Below the pieces are notes generated by a model, which was given only the letters and a program-made list of their open reading frames with translations, was not told where the DNA came from and did no database searches. From a bacterium (GTDB taxonomy: Bacteria; SZUA-79; Acidulodesulfobacterales; Acidulodesulfobacteraceae), in NCBI GenBank assembly GCA_021806125.1, contig JAJZYC010000011.1, positions 1 through 17,949 on the forward strand: a stretch of DNA of 17,949 bases, written 5' to 3'. A program made the position numbers and the translations under genes. This document shows, piece by piece, positions 6,030 through 14,152 of this stretch; position 1 is the first letter of the stretch, and each line of letters starts with the position of its first letter.

Positions 6030-8690
6030 ATGGGCAAGTATGTTTATTTTTTCGGCAACAAGCATGCGGACGGAGACGGTTCTATGAAAAATCTGTTGGG
6101 AGGAAAAGGCGCGGGTCTTGCCGAAATGACTAACCTCGGCATAAGAGTTCCCGCCGGCTTTACTATTACCACCGATGTCTGCACGTTCTATTATGAACAT
6201 AATAAGAAATATCCCGATGAATTAAAGAACGAGGTAAGAGAAAATATAAAAAAAATGGAAGAAGCAATGGGGTCTAAGTTCGGAGATGCCCAAAACCCGC
6301 TTTTAGTTTCCGTTAGAAGCGGAGCAAGAGTTTCTATGCCGGGAATGATGGATACCGTACTGAATCTCGGATTAAACGAAGGTACGATAAAAGGGCTTAT
6401 AAATAAGTCCGGCAACCGGAGATTCGCCTATGATACTTACAGGAGATTTATACAGATGTTTTCAAACGTAGTGCTTGGAATAGATTCCGGCATTATGGAA
6501 TCGCTCCTTGAAAATAAAAAGAAAGAAAAATCGGTAAAAAACGATAATGAATTAAGCGATGCAGACTTAGAAATCCTTGTAGACGAATTTAAAAGCGTAG
6601 TTAAAAAAGAAAAAGGAATTAAGTTTCCGGAAGACCCGGAGGAGCAGTTGTGGATGGGCATTTCCGCGGTGTTTGAATCGTGGAACGTTCCAAGGGCTAT
6701 AACCTACAGGAAACTAAATAAGATTCCAGAAAACTGGGGGACAGCGGTAAACGTAGTATCCATGGTTTACGGAAATATGGGGGAAACTTCGGCCACCGGA
6801 GTTGCTTTTACAAGAAATCCTTCCACGGGGGAAAACGGTTTTTACGGGGAATATCTTATTAATGCGCAGGGAGAAGATGTCGTAGCCGGAATAAGGACTC
6901 CTCAGCCGGTAAACGAATTTTCCAAGAAAAATCCATCCGATATTTCGCTCGAACATGCTATGCCTGCCGTATATAAAGACCTTCTTGAATATGCGGGATT
7001 ATTGGAAAAACATTATAAAAATATGCTCGATTTAGAGTTTACGATTCAAGAAAATATACTTTATATGCTTCAGGTCAGAACCGGCAAGAGAACCGCAAAG
7101 GCGGCGGTTAAAATTGCCGTCGATATGGAAAAGGAAGGCATGATAGATAAAAAAACCGCTGTCTTAAGGATAGACCCCTATTCTATTGCTCAGCTTATGT
7201 ATCCGGCGGTTGACCTTAGCGCCAAAAAAGACGTTCTGGCAAAAGGACTGCCTGCGTCTCCTGGTGCGGCGAGCGGCGACGTAGTATTCTCTGCGGAAGA
7301 AGCGGAAGACGAAACAAAAAAGGGTAAAAAAGTAATATTAGTCAGAATGGAAACTTCGCCTGAAGATATACACGGAATGAGCGTGGCGGAAGGGATTCTT
7401 ACCGCAAGAGGCGGAATGACCTCTCATGCCGCCGTCGTAGCCAGAGGAATGGGCAAATGCGCGGTAACCGGCTGTTCTTCTCTTGAAATAAACGAAAAGA
7501 AAGGCGAAATAACCGTTTCCGGAAGGATGATAAAAAGAGGCGACGTTATAACTCTTAACGGTTCCAACGGCGAGGTTTATTCGGGTCACGTGCAGATGAT
7601 AACACCGGAGATAAACGAAGATTTTAAAACTATAATGAAATTTGCCGACGGATTTAGGAAACTGCACGTCAGAGCCAATGCCGATACCCCGGAGGACGCC
7701 AAAGTTGCAAGAGATTACGGAGCGGAAGGAATCGGGCTTTGCAGAACGGAACATATGTTTTTTAAGGGAGACAGGATAAAAGCGGTAAGGGAGATGATAC
7801 TTTCCGAAAACCTCAAGGAGAGGCAAAAAGCTCTCGCAAAACTTTTGCCGATGCAAAAATCCGATTTTCTCGAATTATACGAAGAAATGAAAGGATACTC
7901 CGTCAATATCCGCCTTCTTGACCCTCCGCTGCATGAATTTCTGCCAAAAACGGAGAAAGATATAAAAGAGCTTTCCGAAATTATGAACATTCCATACGAA
8001 AGGTTAAAATCCAAGGTTATTTCTCTTCACGAAGTAAATCCTATGCTTGGGCACAGAGGCTGCAGGCTTGGAGTCAGTTATCCGGAAATTTATGAAATGC
8101 AGGTTCAAGCTATTATGGAAGCGGCATGCGAATTCCATAAAAACGGCAATAAAATAATGCCTGAAATTATGATACCGGTCGTAGGAATTTATGAAGAGAT
8201 AAGATTACTAAAAGAACTTGTGGATAAAAAGGCTTCCGAAGTAATGGAGAAATACGGCGTGAAACTTAAATATCTTGTAGGCACGATGATTGAACTGCCG
8301 AGGGCGTGCATGGTTGCAGACGAAATAGCTAAAGAGGCAGAGTTTTTCTCGTTCGGTACTAACGACCTTACGCAGACCACCTTCGGTTTTTCAAGAGACG
8401 ACATAGGTTCTTTTTTGCCTGATTACCTGAATAAAAATATACTGAAAACCGACCCTTTCATGGAATTAGATAGAAACGGCGTCGGAGAACTTATGAAAAT
8501 TGCCGTAAGCAAAGGCAAAGCCGCCAGAAAGGATATTAAACTCGGAATATGCGGAGAACACGGCGGAGATCCGAGCTCGATTGAATTTTGCCACGGGTTG
8601 AATCTTAATTATGTCAGCTGTTCTCCTTACAGGGTTCCGGTGGCAATTATATCTGCGGCGCAGGCTTCGATTAAAGAAGCAAAACTTTAA
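6030..8690 (+). CDS. ppdK: Pyruvate, phosphate dikinase
   Basis: An 886-residue cytoplasmic enzyme interconverting pyruvate + ATP + Pi with PEP + AMP + PPi. Domains in order: an N-terminal ATP-grasp region (GGKGAGLAEMTNLGIRVPAGFTIT; SVRSGARVSMPGMMDTVLNLG; about 1-340), the phosphohistidine swivel domain with GGMTSHAAVVARGMGK in which His466 is the carrier, and the C-terminal PEP-utilising TIM barrel. The barrel has EGIGLCRTEHMFF, FSFGTNDLTQTTFGFSRDD and GICGEHGGDPSSIEFC. Cys864 in VSCSPYRVPVA is the catalytic acid/base position. All key residues are present and length is normal. It may serve gluconeogenic PEP formation or a PPi-linked glycolysis; direction cannot be read from sequence. It follows glyS after 66 bases. 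Confidence 0.97.
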   Translation: MGKYVYFFGNKHADGDGSMKNLLGGKGAGLAEMTNLGIRVPAGFTITTDVCTFYYEHNKKYPDELKNEVRENIKKMEEAMGSKFGDAQNPLLVSVRSGARVSMPGMMDTVLNLGLNEGTIKGLINKSGNRRFAYDTYRRFIQMFSNVVLGIDSGIMESLLENKKKEKSVKNDNELSDADLEILVDEFKSVVKKEKGIKFPEDPEEQLWMGISAVFESWNVPRAITYRKLNKIPENWGTAVNVVSMVYGNMGETSATGVAFTRNPSTGENGFYGEYLINAQGEDVVAGIRTPQPVNEFSKKNPSDISLEHAMPAVYKDLLEYAGLLEKHYKNMLDLEFTIQENILYMLQVRTGKRTAKAAVKIAVDMEKEGMIDKKTAVLRIDPYSIAQLMYPAVDLSAKKDVLAKGLPASPGAASGDVVFSAEEAEDETKKGKKVILVRMETSPEDIHGMSVAEGILTARGGMTSHAAVVARGMGKCAVTGCSSLEINEKKGEITVSGRMIKRGDVITLNGSNGEVYSGHVQMITPEINEDFKTIMKFADGFRKLHVRANADTPEDAKVARDYGAEGIGLCRTEHMFFKGDRIKAVREMILSENLKERQKALAKLLPMQKSDFLELYEEMKGYSVNIRLLDPPLHEFLPKTEKDIKELSEIMNIPYERLKSKVISLHEVNPMLGHRGCRLGVSYPEIYEMQVQAIMEAACEFHKNGNKIMPEIMIPVVGIYEEIRLLKELVDKKASEVMEKYGVKLKYLVGTMIELPRACMVADEIAKEAEFFSFGTNDLTQTTFGFSRDDIGSFLPDYLNKNILKTDPFMELDRNGVGELMKIAVSKGKAARKDIKLGICGEHGGDPSSIEFCHGLNLNYVSCSPYRVPVAIISAAQASIKEAKL

Positions 8691-8742
8691 TTCTATTCAA
8701 CGGTATTAAAGTTATAGATTGGAATTGCCATAGAGCATTGAT

Positions 8743-11700
8743 TTGAATTCGATAAAATTAAAAACACCTGCGGCCTTTTCTTTAGATATTTCTTTATCTA
8801 TAGCAAATAGAGGCGGAACATACGCTTTTTTATGCGACAGTTTTGCCTCTGCTAAGGATTTATATAAAAATCTTTCATTTTTCTCCGCGAAAAAAATATT
8901 ATTTTGCGAAGAAATAATTCCTGTAAGCCTCCTGTACGATTTAAAGCATAATAGCAATGCGGTTATAATACTGACCCCGATTTCTTTTTTTTCTAAAGTT
9001 CCGGAACCGGACAGCCTTTTAAATTCTTTTATACATATAAAGAAAGGATTGAATTTTCCCAGAGAAAATCTTATAAGTACGTTAATTTCTTACGGTTACG
9101 AGAAAACGATTCAGATAGAGAACGAAAACGAATTTGCGGTCAGGGGCGGTATTATCGACATATTTAACGCGGACAGCCCTTATCCGGCAAGGATAGATTT
9201 TTTCGACGAGACCGTCGAGGATATAAGATATTTTGATTTAAATACGCAGGTAAGTTTTAAAAATATAGAAGGCTTTACCGTATTTCCGGTCAAGCCGGAT
9301 TATTACGAAAAGAAACTGAACATTTTAGACGTATTGGAAAGCCCGGTCTTATATATAGAAGAACCGGAAACTGAACTTTTAGATGCGCTAAACCGCGATA
9401 TGCTTAATAAAAATCTTTTAAATATTTCCTTAAATAATTTAGGCGAATTCTATTATTATAATTATAAAAAATCAGCGGTATATTGCGGCCTTAAAGGCCC
9501 CGATAATCCTATAGGAAGATTATCGTCCTCCATAGAATCCGGCAGTATCGATTTTATCGCAAAATTAAAATATAAAGACGGAAAATTGAATTTGGCTTTA
9601 ATCAGAAAAATTTTTATTAATCTGATCGAAAAAGGATACCGTATAATAATAGCGTCAAAGAACGAAATTCATAAAGAGAGGCTGGAGACTATTTTCGGGT
9701 CTATTGGCTTAGGCGCGGATAAAGCGGGAGACCGTTTTCAAATCTCGACGGGGGATATTTCCTCCGGCATTATATCCAAGAAGCATAAGCTCTTTATAAT
9801 TAAAGGCGAAGAGCTTTTCAGGGAGCATCTGGATTTAACGCCTGAATCCGGGCGCGGAGCGGCAGGTGCGGATTATTTTAAAAATATAGAGGAACTTAAT
9901 CCGGGCGATTTCGTAGTTCACGACGAATTCGGCATAGCAAAATTCGTCGAAATAAAAAAAATTACGGTTAACGGAATTTCATCCGATTATTTTGCGCTTA
10001 TTTTTGAGGCAGGCGATAAGCTTTTTGTTCCGTCCGATAAAATATTTCTGCTTCATAAATATATCGCTTCTTCCGAAGAAAATTCTCCCGTATTGAGCAG
10101 GCTCGGAAACAAATCGTGGGAAAAAGCAAAAATAAAGGCAAAAAAAAGAATTGAAGAGATAGCCGAAGATTTAAAAGTTTTGTATGCCAAAAGAATGGCC
10201 GAAAGAGGGTTTGCATTCTCCGAAGAAAATGAGGAATATAGGGAATTCGAGGAAAGTTTCGATTTTGAAGAAACAGACGACCAGGCCAAGGCGATAAAGG
10301 AAGTTCTTTCGGATATGCGCGGCAGTAAGCCTATGGACAGGCTGATATGCGGCGATGTAGGATTCGGAAAAACGGAAGTCGCAATAAGGGCCGCTTTTAA
10401 AGCCGCCATGGACGGAAAGCAGGTTGCCTTAATGGCTCCCACAACTCTTTTAGTTGACCAGCATTACAATAATTTTAAAAAAAGATTTGAAAAATATCCC
10501 GTAAAAGTAGCATGTATTTCAAGGTTTATTAAGAAAAACGAAGAGAAAGAGATAATTAAAGGAATTAAAGACGGGAGCATAGATATAATAGTAGGAACGC
10601 ATAAACTGTTATCCGAAAAGATAGAGTTCAAGGATATAGGCCTTTTGATTATAGACGAAGAGCAAAAATTCGGTGCGCTCCAGAAAGAAAAAATAAAAAA
10701 AATAAGATATTCCATAGACGTGCTTGCTATGAGCGCGACGCCTATCCCCAGGACGCTGTATCTTTCGATGTCTGGCATAAGAGATATAAGCATCATAAGC
10801 ACCCCTCCTTCCGGCAGGAAAAACGTTATTACGTCTATAGAATCATATGAAGACGGTATTATCAAAGATGCGGTTTTTAAAGAATTAAACAGAGGTGGCC
10901 AGGTTTATTTCATCGACAACAGAATATCCAGATTAGACACGGTTTATAACAGGCTTAAAAAAATAATGCCGGATATAAGAATAGGGGTAGTTCACGGGCG
11001 GCTGGATTCCGAGCAAATTATGGATATTATGCATATATTCTACAATAAAGGTTACGATATGCTTCTTTCGACGGCAATCATAGAATCGGGGCTGGATAAT
11101 CCCAATGTAAATACGATTATTATAAATAATGCCGAACAATTCGGCTTAAGCCAGCTTTATCAGCTTAGAGGAAGAGTCGGAAGGTCTCATATACAGGCAT
11201 ACTGTTTGCTTCTTCTGGAAAACGGTAAAGATAACCTAAGCGCCGAACAAAGAAAAAGACTAAACGCCATTAAAGATTACAGCGAACTTAGCTCCGGTTT
11301 TAAACTTGCAATGGCGGATTTGGAGATAAGAGGGGCAGGTAATATTCTCGGAGGAGCGCAATCGGGACATATAAACGCCGTAGGACTTGAAATGTGCATG
11401 CAGATGCTTAAAGAAGAGGTAGAAAAAATACAGGGCGTCGTTCTACCTCCGCAGATAGTTCCCGAGGTAAAGGTAAATTTATCGGCCTATATTCCCGATT
11501 CCTATATAAGCGAAGGTAAAATAAAAATGTCCGTTTATAGAAAACTTTCGAATTGCAACAGCCGGAGCGACGTCGATAAAATAAGAACCGAACTTAAAGA
11601 CAGATTCGGAAAAATCGAGGTTCCCGTCGAGAATCTTCTGAAAATAACAGAACTCAAAAGCTATATGAAAAATTCGAAGGTTCAGCTTCTTGAAATAAAA

Positions 11701-11919
11701 GAAAAAGAATTCGTATTAGAATTTCATGAATCGGCGGGTACGGTTTTTGAAGCTCTGGTTAAACTTGTAAACGATAAAGAATTTTCGTCGTCGTATATTT
11801 TTAACTTTATTGGAGAGTTTAAAATAAAAATAAGATTAAAGAAAGAGATTTTGAGTCGGGACAGATTAGAAGAAGCTAAAATTATCTTGCAACGTTTATA
11901 TAGCTATGTTACTATTTAA
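8743..11919 (+). CDS. mfd: Transcription-repair coupling factor, compact form
   Basis: A 1058-residue SF2 DNA translocase that removes stalled RNA polymerase and recruits UvrA. Order: UvrB-like N-terminal part with RGGIIDIF (134-141) and ARIDFFDE; an RNA-polymerase-interacting domain (PGDFVVHDEFGIAKF from 387); Walker A GDVGFGKTEV with Lys543; DEEQ at 638-641; MSATPIPRTLYLSM; the STAIIESGLDNPNVNTIII segment; QLRGRVGRS (807-815); and C-terminal D7 (YIPDSYISEGKIKMSVYRKL). Arg134, Arg150 and Phe154 align by spacing with E. coli Arg165, Arg181 and Phe185, recalled as UvrA-contact residues. The protein is about 90 residues shorter than E. coli Mfd: about 31 before Arg134 and about 60 between there and Walker A, while the motor half is full length. 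The start is TTG 8743, since the frame is open only back to TAG 8731-8733; AGAG lies 7 bases upstream. Confidence 0.95.
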   Translation: MNSIKLKTPAAFSLDISLSIANRGGTYAFLCDSFASAKDLYKNLSFFSAKKILFCEEIIPVSLLYDLKHNSNAVIILTPISFFSKVPEPDSLLNSFIHIKKGLNFPRENLISTLISYGYEKTIQIENENEFAVRGGIIDIFNADSPYPARIDFFDETVEDIRYFDLNTQVSFKNIEGFTVFPVKPDYYEKKLNILDVLESPVLYIEEPETELLDALNRDMLNKNLLNISLNNLGEFYYYNYKKSAVYCGLKGPDNPIGRLSSSIESGSIDFIAKLKYKDGKLNLALIRKIFINLIEKGYRIIIASKNEIHKERLETIFGSIGLGADKAGDRFQISTGDISSGIISKKHKLFIIKGEELFREHLDLTPESGRGAAGADYFKNIEELNPGDFVVHDEFGIAKFVEIKKITVNGISSDYFALIFEAGDKLFVPSDKIFLLHKYIASSEENSPVLSRLGNKSWEKAKIKAKKRIEEIAEDLKVLYAKRMAERGFAFSEENEEYREFEESFDFEETDDQAKAIKEVLSDMRGSKPMDRLICGDVGFGKTEVAIRAAFKAAMDGKQVALMAPTTLLVDQHYNNFKKRFEKYPVKVACISRFIKKNEEKEIIKGIKDGSIDIIVGTHKLLSEKIEFKDIGLLIIDEEQKFGALQKEKIKKIRYSIDVLAMSATPIPRTLYLSMSGIRDISIISTPPSGRKNVITSIESYEDGIIKDAVFKELNRGGQVYFIDNRISRLDTVYNRLKKIMPDIRIGVVHGRLDSEQIMDIMHIFYNKGYDMLLSTAIIESGLDNPNVNTIIINNAEQFGLSQLYQLRGRVGRSHIQAYCLLLLENGKDNLSAEQRKRLNAIKDYSELSSGFKLAMADLEIRGAGNILGGAQSGHINAVGLEMCMQMLKEEVEKIQGVVLPPQIVPEVKVNLSAYIPDSYISEGKIKMSVYRKLSNCNSRSDVDKIRTELKDRFGKIEVPVENLLKITELKSYMKNSKVQLLEIKEKEFVLEFHESAGTVFEALVKLVNDKEFSSSYIFNFIGEFKIKIRLKKEILSRDRLEEAKIILQRLYSYVTI

Positions 11920-11969
11920 AGATATTCATATATTTAATTTTAACTTTTATGTATTAAAAGAGGGGAAAA

Positions 11970-12902
11970 ATGAAAAAGTTTAAAGGTTCGATTTTATTAA
12001 TCGCCTTATTCTCCATCGTTATATCGATGGGTTTATACGGATGCGCTAAAAAACAGTCCGCATCTACCAAAGTCATCGCGACGGTTAACGGAAAAAATAT
12101 TACGGCGGCTAAGTTTAAACAGGAAATGTCTAAATTTCCGCCGGCGTTGAGGTCGTACCTCGAAACGCCCGCAGGAGAGAAAAGGCTTCTCAAAAGCCTT
12201 GTCGACAGGCAAATTTTAGTCAACGAAGCCTTAAAGGAAGGAATAAATAAATCTAAATCTTATAGGTCGCAGATTTCAGATTTTAGAAAGGGACTGCTTG
12301 TCCAGCTTTTATTGCATAAAGAAGTGGCAAACAAAGTCAATATTACGGATGCGGACGCAAAAGCGTATTATAAAAAACACTACCTGTCGTTTAATCTGCC
12401 GTCTAAAATCAACGTAAGCTATATACAGCTGAATTCCCAGAAACAGGCGCAGGTTGTTTACAAAATGCTCAGCGGCGGCAAGCCTTTCGCAGCAGCGGCC
12501 CAAAAATATTCCACCGCTACTAACGGTAAAAACGGCGGAGTCCTCGGCTGGATAAAATTTCAGGAAACGACCCCTGCATTTAATAACGCCGCTTTCAGTA
12601 TCCCAAAAGTAGGCGGAATTTCAAAAATAGTTAAAGTAGGCAGCCATTTCGATATAATAAAATTAAATAACGTAGTAACAGGCAAGCCTAAGCCTTTTTC
12701 CGCTGTCAAAGGGGAAATAGTTATGATGATGAAGCAAAAAGACGCTTCAAAAATTTTAAAGGCTTTTGTGAAAAATTTAAGAAAAAAATCAAAGGTGAAA
12801 TATTTTTATAACAATTTACCGGTTGCAAATTCCGGCATAAATCAGAATATTCCGGAAAAGAAGACGGTTACCGCTCCGGCGGCAGGTAAAAAGCAGGGGT
12901 AA
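11970..12902 (+). CDS. Parvulin-type peptidyl-prolyl isomerase lipoprotein
   Basis: A 310-residue SurA/PrsA-like protein. The N-terminus has a basic KK start, a hydrophobic core (ILLIALFSIVISM) and a lipobox LYGC with Cys25 as the lipidation site, so it is expected to be anchored to a membrane facing the periplasm. Residues 35-135 form a helical SurA-N-like segment (VIATVNGKNITAAKFKQEM; KRLLKSLVDRQILVNEAL). Residues about 147-234 are a parvulin domain (KINVSYIQLNS...GGKPFAAAAQKYSTATNGKNGGVLGWI...FDIIKLNNV). The C-terminus is lysine-rich and low in structure. The start is ATG 11970 with AGAGGGG close upstream. It lies 50 bases after mfd and precedes a second parvulin protein. The likely role is folding or escorting outer-membrane and secreted proteins. 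Confidence 0.88.
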   Translation: MKKFKGSILLIALFSIVISMGLYGCAKKQSASTKVIATVNGKNITAAKFKQEMSKFPPALRSYLETPAGEKRLLKSLVDRQILVNEALKEGINKSKSYRSQISDFRKGLLVQLLLHKEVANKVNITDADAKAYYKKHYLSFNLPSKINVSYIQLNSQKQAQVVYKMLSGGKPFAAAAQKYSTATNGKNGGVLGWIKFQETTPAFNNAAFSIPKVGGISKIVKVGSHFDIIKLNNVVTGKPKPFSAVKGEIVMMMKQKDASKILKAFVKNLRKKSKVKYFYNNLPVANSGINQNIPEKKTVTAPAAGKKQG

Positions 12903-13110
12903 TATAACCGGCGTAATGCTGAACTAAAGATAGCTTAATATTGAAAAATATATTAAATATATTAATTGAGCAACTCTGGATTACCGCTTTCGCGGGAAAG
13001 TTTCAAAAAAACTTCACGAGACCGGAGGTCGAGAGCGAAGCGGTAATCCAGAAAATTAAATTTGTATTGCAGTTAATATAACCGATTAAGCGGAAAAACA
13101 AGATTTTATT
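12903..13110. other. Intergenic region between the two parvulin genes
   Basis: At 208 bases this is the largest gap in the window. Besides the palindromic element it holds an A/T-rich stretch (12931-12971) with a repeated TATATTAA and a weak stem GCTTAAT/ATTGAGC (12933-12939 / 12965-12971). I see no convincing -35/-10 pair for the downstream gene and no T-run that would make a classical terminator. Confidence 0.6.
12975..13052. repeat. 78-base palindromic element with nested hairpins
   Basis: The outer arms TCTGGATTACCGCTT (12975-12989) and AAGCGGTAATCCAGA (13038-13052) are perfect 15-base reverse complements; three more pairs (CGC/GCG) can form inside with one bulged base. Between them lie two smaller hairpins: AAGTTT/AAACTT (12998-13003 / 13009-13014) and GACC-GGA-GGTC (13020-13030). 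The left arm alone can form CCGC-TTTC-GCGG (12984-12995), and 12980-12999 matches the dRS3-type pattern ATTCCC-N8-GGGAAT at all but two fixed positions. It is probably a dispersed, non-autonomous palindromic repeat. A structured leader or terminator is the alternative. There is no coding capacity and no clear target duplication. Confidence 0.65.
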
Positions 13111-14136
13111 ATGATGAATGCAATAAAAAAAAACGGAATTTTGATATTTATAATCGTCGGTATTTTTGCGTTTATTTCGTTTTCGGCATTATTGAAAGAC
13201 GCCGATGCCGTAATAGTGGACCAGATAATCGCCGTGGTCAATAAAACACCTATAACTTTATATGAATTCGCTAAATTTAACAGGCAGGCGTTCGAAGATT
13301 ACGAGCAGATGCAGAATGAAGCATCGCAGGGAATTTTTACGCAGTCGGATTCGGCTACAATGTCCAAAACTAAAGATGTGCTGAATCTTTTGGTTGGCAA
13401 TATCTTAATTAAGCAGGAAGAGGAGAAAGCGGCTATATATATATCTCCGAAACAATTAAACGCATATATTAAAGCCGTAGCCCTTGCGAATAATTTTACC
13501 GTAAGCCAATTTTTTAACTTTCTCGCTAAAAGGGGCATTACCAAAGAAGCCTATATAAAACAAGTTAAAAGCCACTTTATGGAAGTCGAGCTTTTAAGAA
13601 AAGTTTATGGCAATAAGATGGTTATAACTAAGGGCCAGCTGGTAAATTATTATAAAAAAAATATAGAACAATTCAGAGGCGAGCCCAAAGTGGATTTGAA
13701 GCTTATATTTTTAGCCGTACCTAAAAATGCCGATAAGAAATTAAAAGAAGAAATATACAAAAGAATTTCCAGAATAAGGCAGACCGCTATATCCGGAAAC
13801 AAAAGTTTTTCTGCGCTTGCAAGGGAGTATTCCGAAGACCCTTCGGAAAAAAACGGCGGAAGAATAGGTTATATTTATAAAAATAAACTTTCTCCCAATT
13901 TTTCTGACGCGGCTTTTAAACTGCATGTAGGAGAAGTAAGCGGCGTTATAAGAACCAAGTTCGGTTACGCCGTATTAAAATCCATCGGGAAAAAGATGGG
14001 GTCTTTTAAAACCTTTAAACAGGCAAGACCTGAAATATTTTCTATTTTAGAAAAATATAAAACAAATAAATACCTTGAAAAGATTTTAAAAAAGGCAAGA
14101 AAAAATTCTTACGTCAAGATATTGATTGCGGCGTAA
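13111..14136 (+). CDS. SurA-like periplasmic chaperone / peptidyl-prolyl isomerase
   Basis: A 341-residue protein with a hydrophobic segment at about 9-28 and a possible signal-peptidase site ADA (31-33), giving a mature N-terminus VIVDQIIAVVNKTPITLYEF. That opening is the classic SurA start (xDxIxAVVNxxxIT). A helical chaperone region spans about 34-185, including the INxL-type helices (LLVGNILIKQEEEKA; ITKEAYIKQVKSHFMEVELLRKVYG). One parvulin domain follows at about 195-293 (KVDLKLIFLAV...FSALAREYSEDPSEKNGGRIGYI...FGYAVLKSIGKK). E. coli SurA has two parvulin domains, while single-domain forms are common elsewhere. If the signal is not cut it would be an inner-membrane-anchored chaperone. 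Two adjacent ATG codons (13111, 13114) have no strong Shine-Dalgarno. It lies just ahead of pdxA, as in many Proteobacteria. Confidence 0.85.
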   Translation: MMNAIKKNGILIFIIVGIFAFISFSALLKDADAVIVDQIIAVVNKTPITLYEFAKFNRQAFEDYEQMQNEASQGIFTQSDSATMSKTKDVLNLLVGNILIKQEEEKAAIYISPKQLNAYIKAVALANNFTVSQFFNFLAKRGITKEAYIKQVKSHFMEVELLRKVYGNKMVITKGQLVNYYKKNIEQFRGEPKVDLKLIFLAVPKNADKKLKEEIYKRISRIRQTAISGNKSFSALAREYSEDPSEKNGGRIGYIYKNKLSPNFSDAAFKLHVGEVSGVIRTKFGYAVLKSIGKKMGSFKTFKQARPEIFSILEKYKTNKYLEKILKKARKNSYVKILIAA

Positions 14137-14152
14137 TAAATAAAAATTTAAA

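Noticed and set aside
7338..7856. 172-codon open frame on the minus strand inside ppdK
   Set aside because: It lies entirely within strongly conserved PPDK coding sequence, has a low-complexity aromatic/Ser-rich translation and no ribosome binding site; it is an antisense shadow.
10053..10865. Two minus-strand open frames (129 and 133 codons) inside mfd
   Set aside because: Both are opposite the conserved Mfd motor domain and give hydrophobic Ser/Phe/Ile-rich sequence typical of reverse-strand reading of Lys/Glu/Asp-rich proteins.
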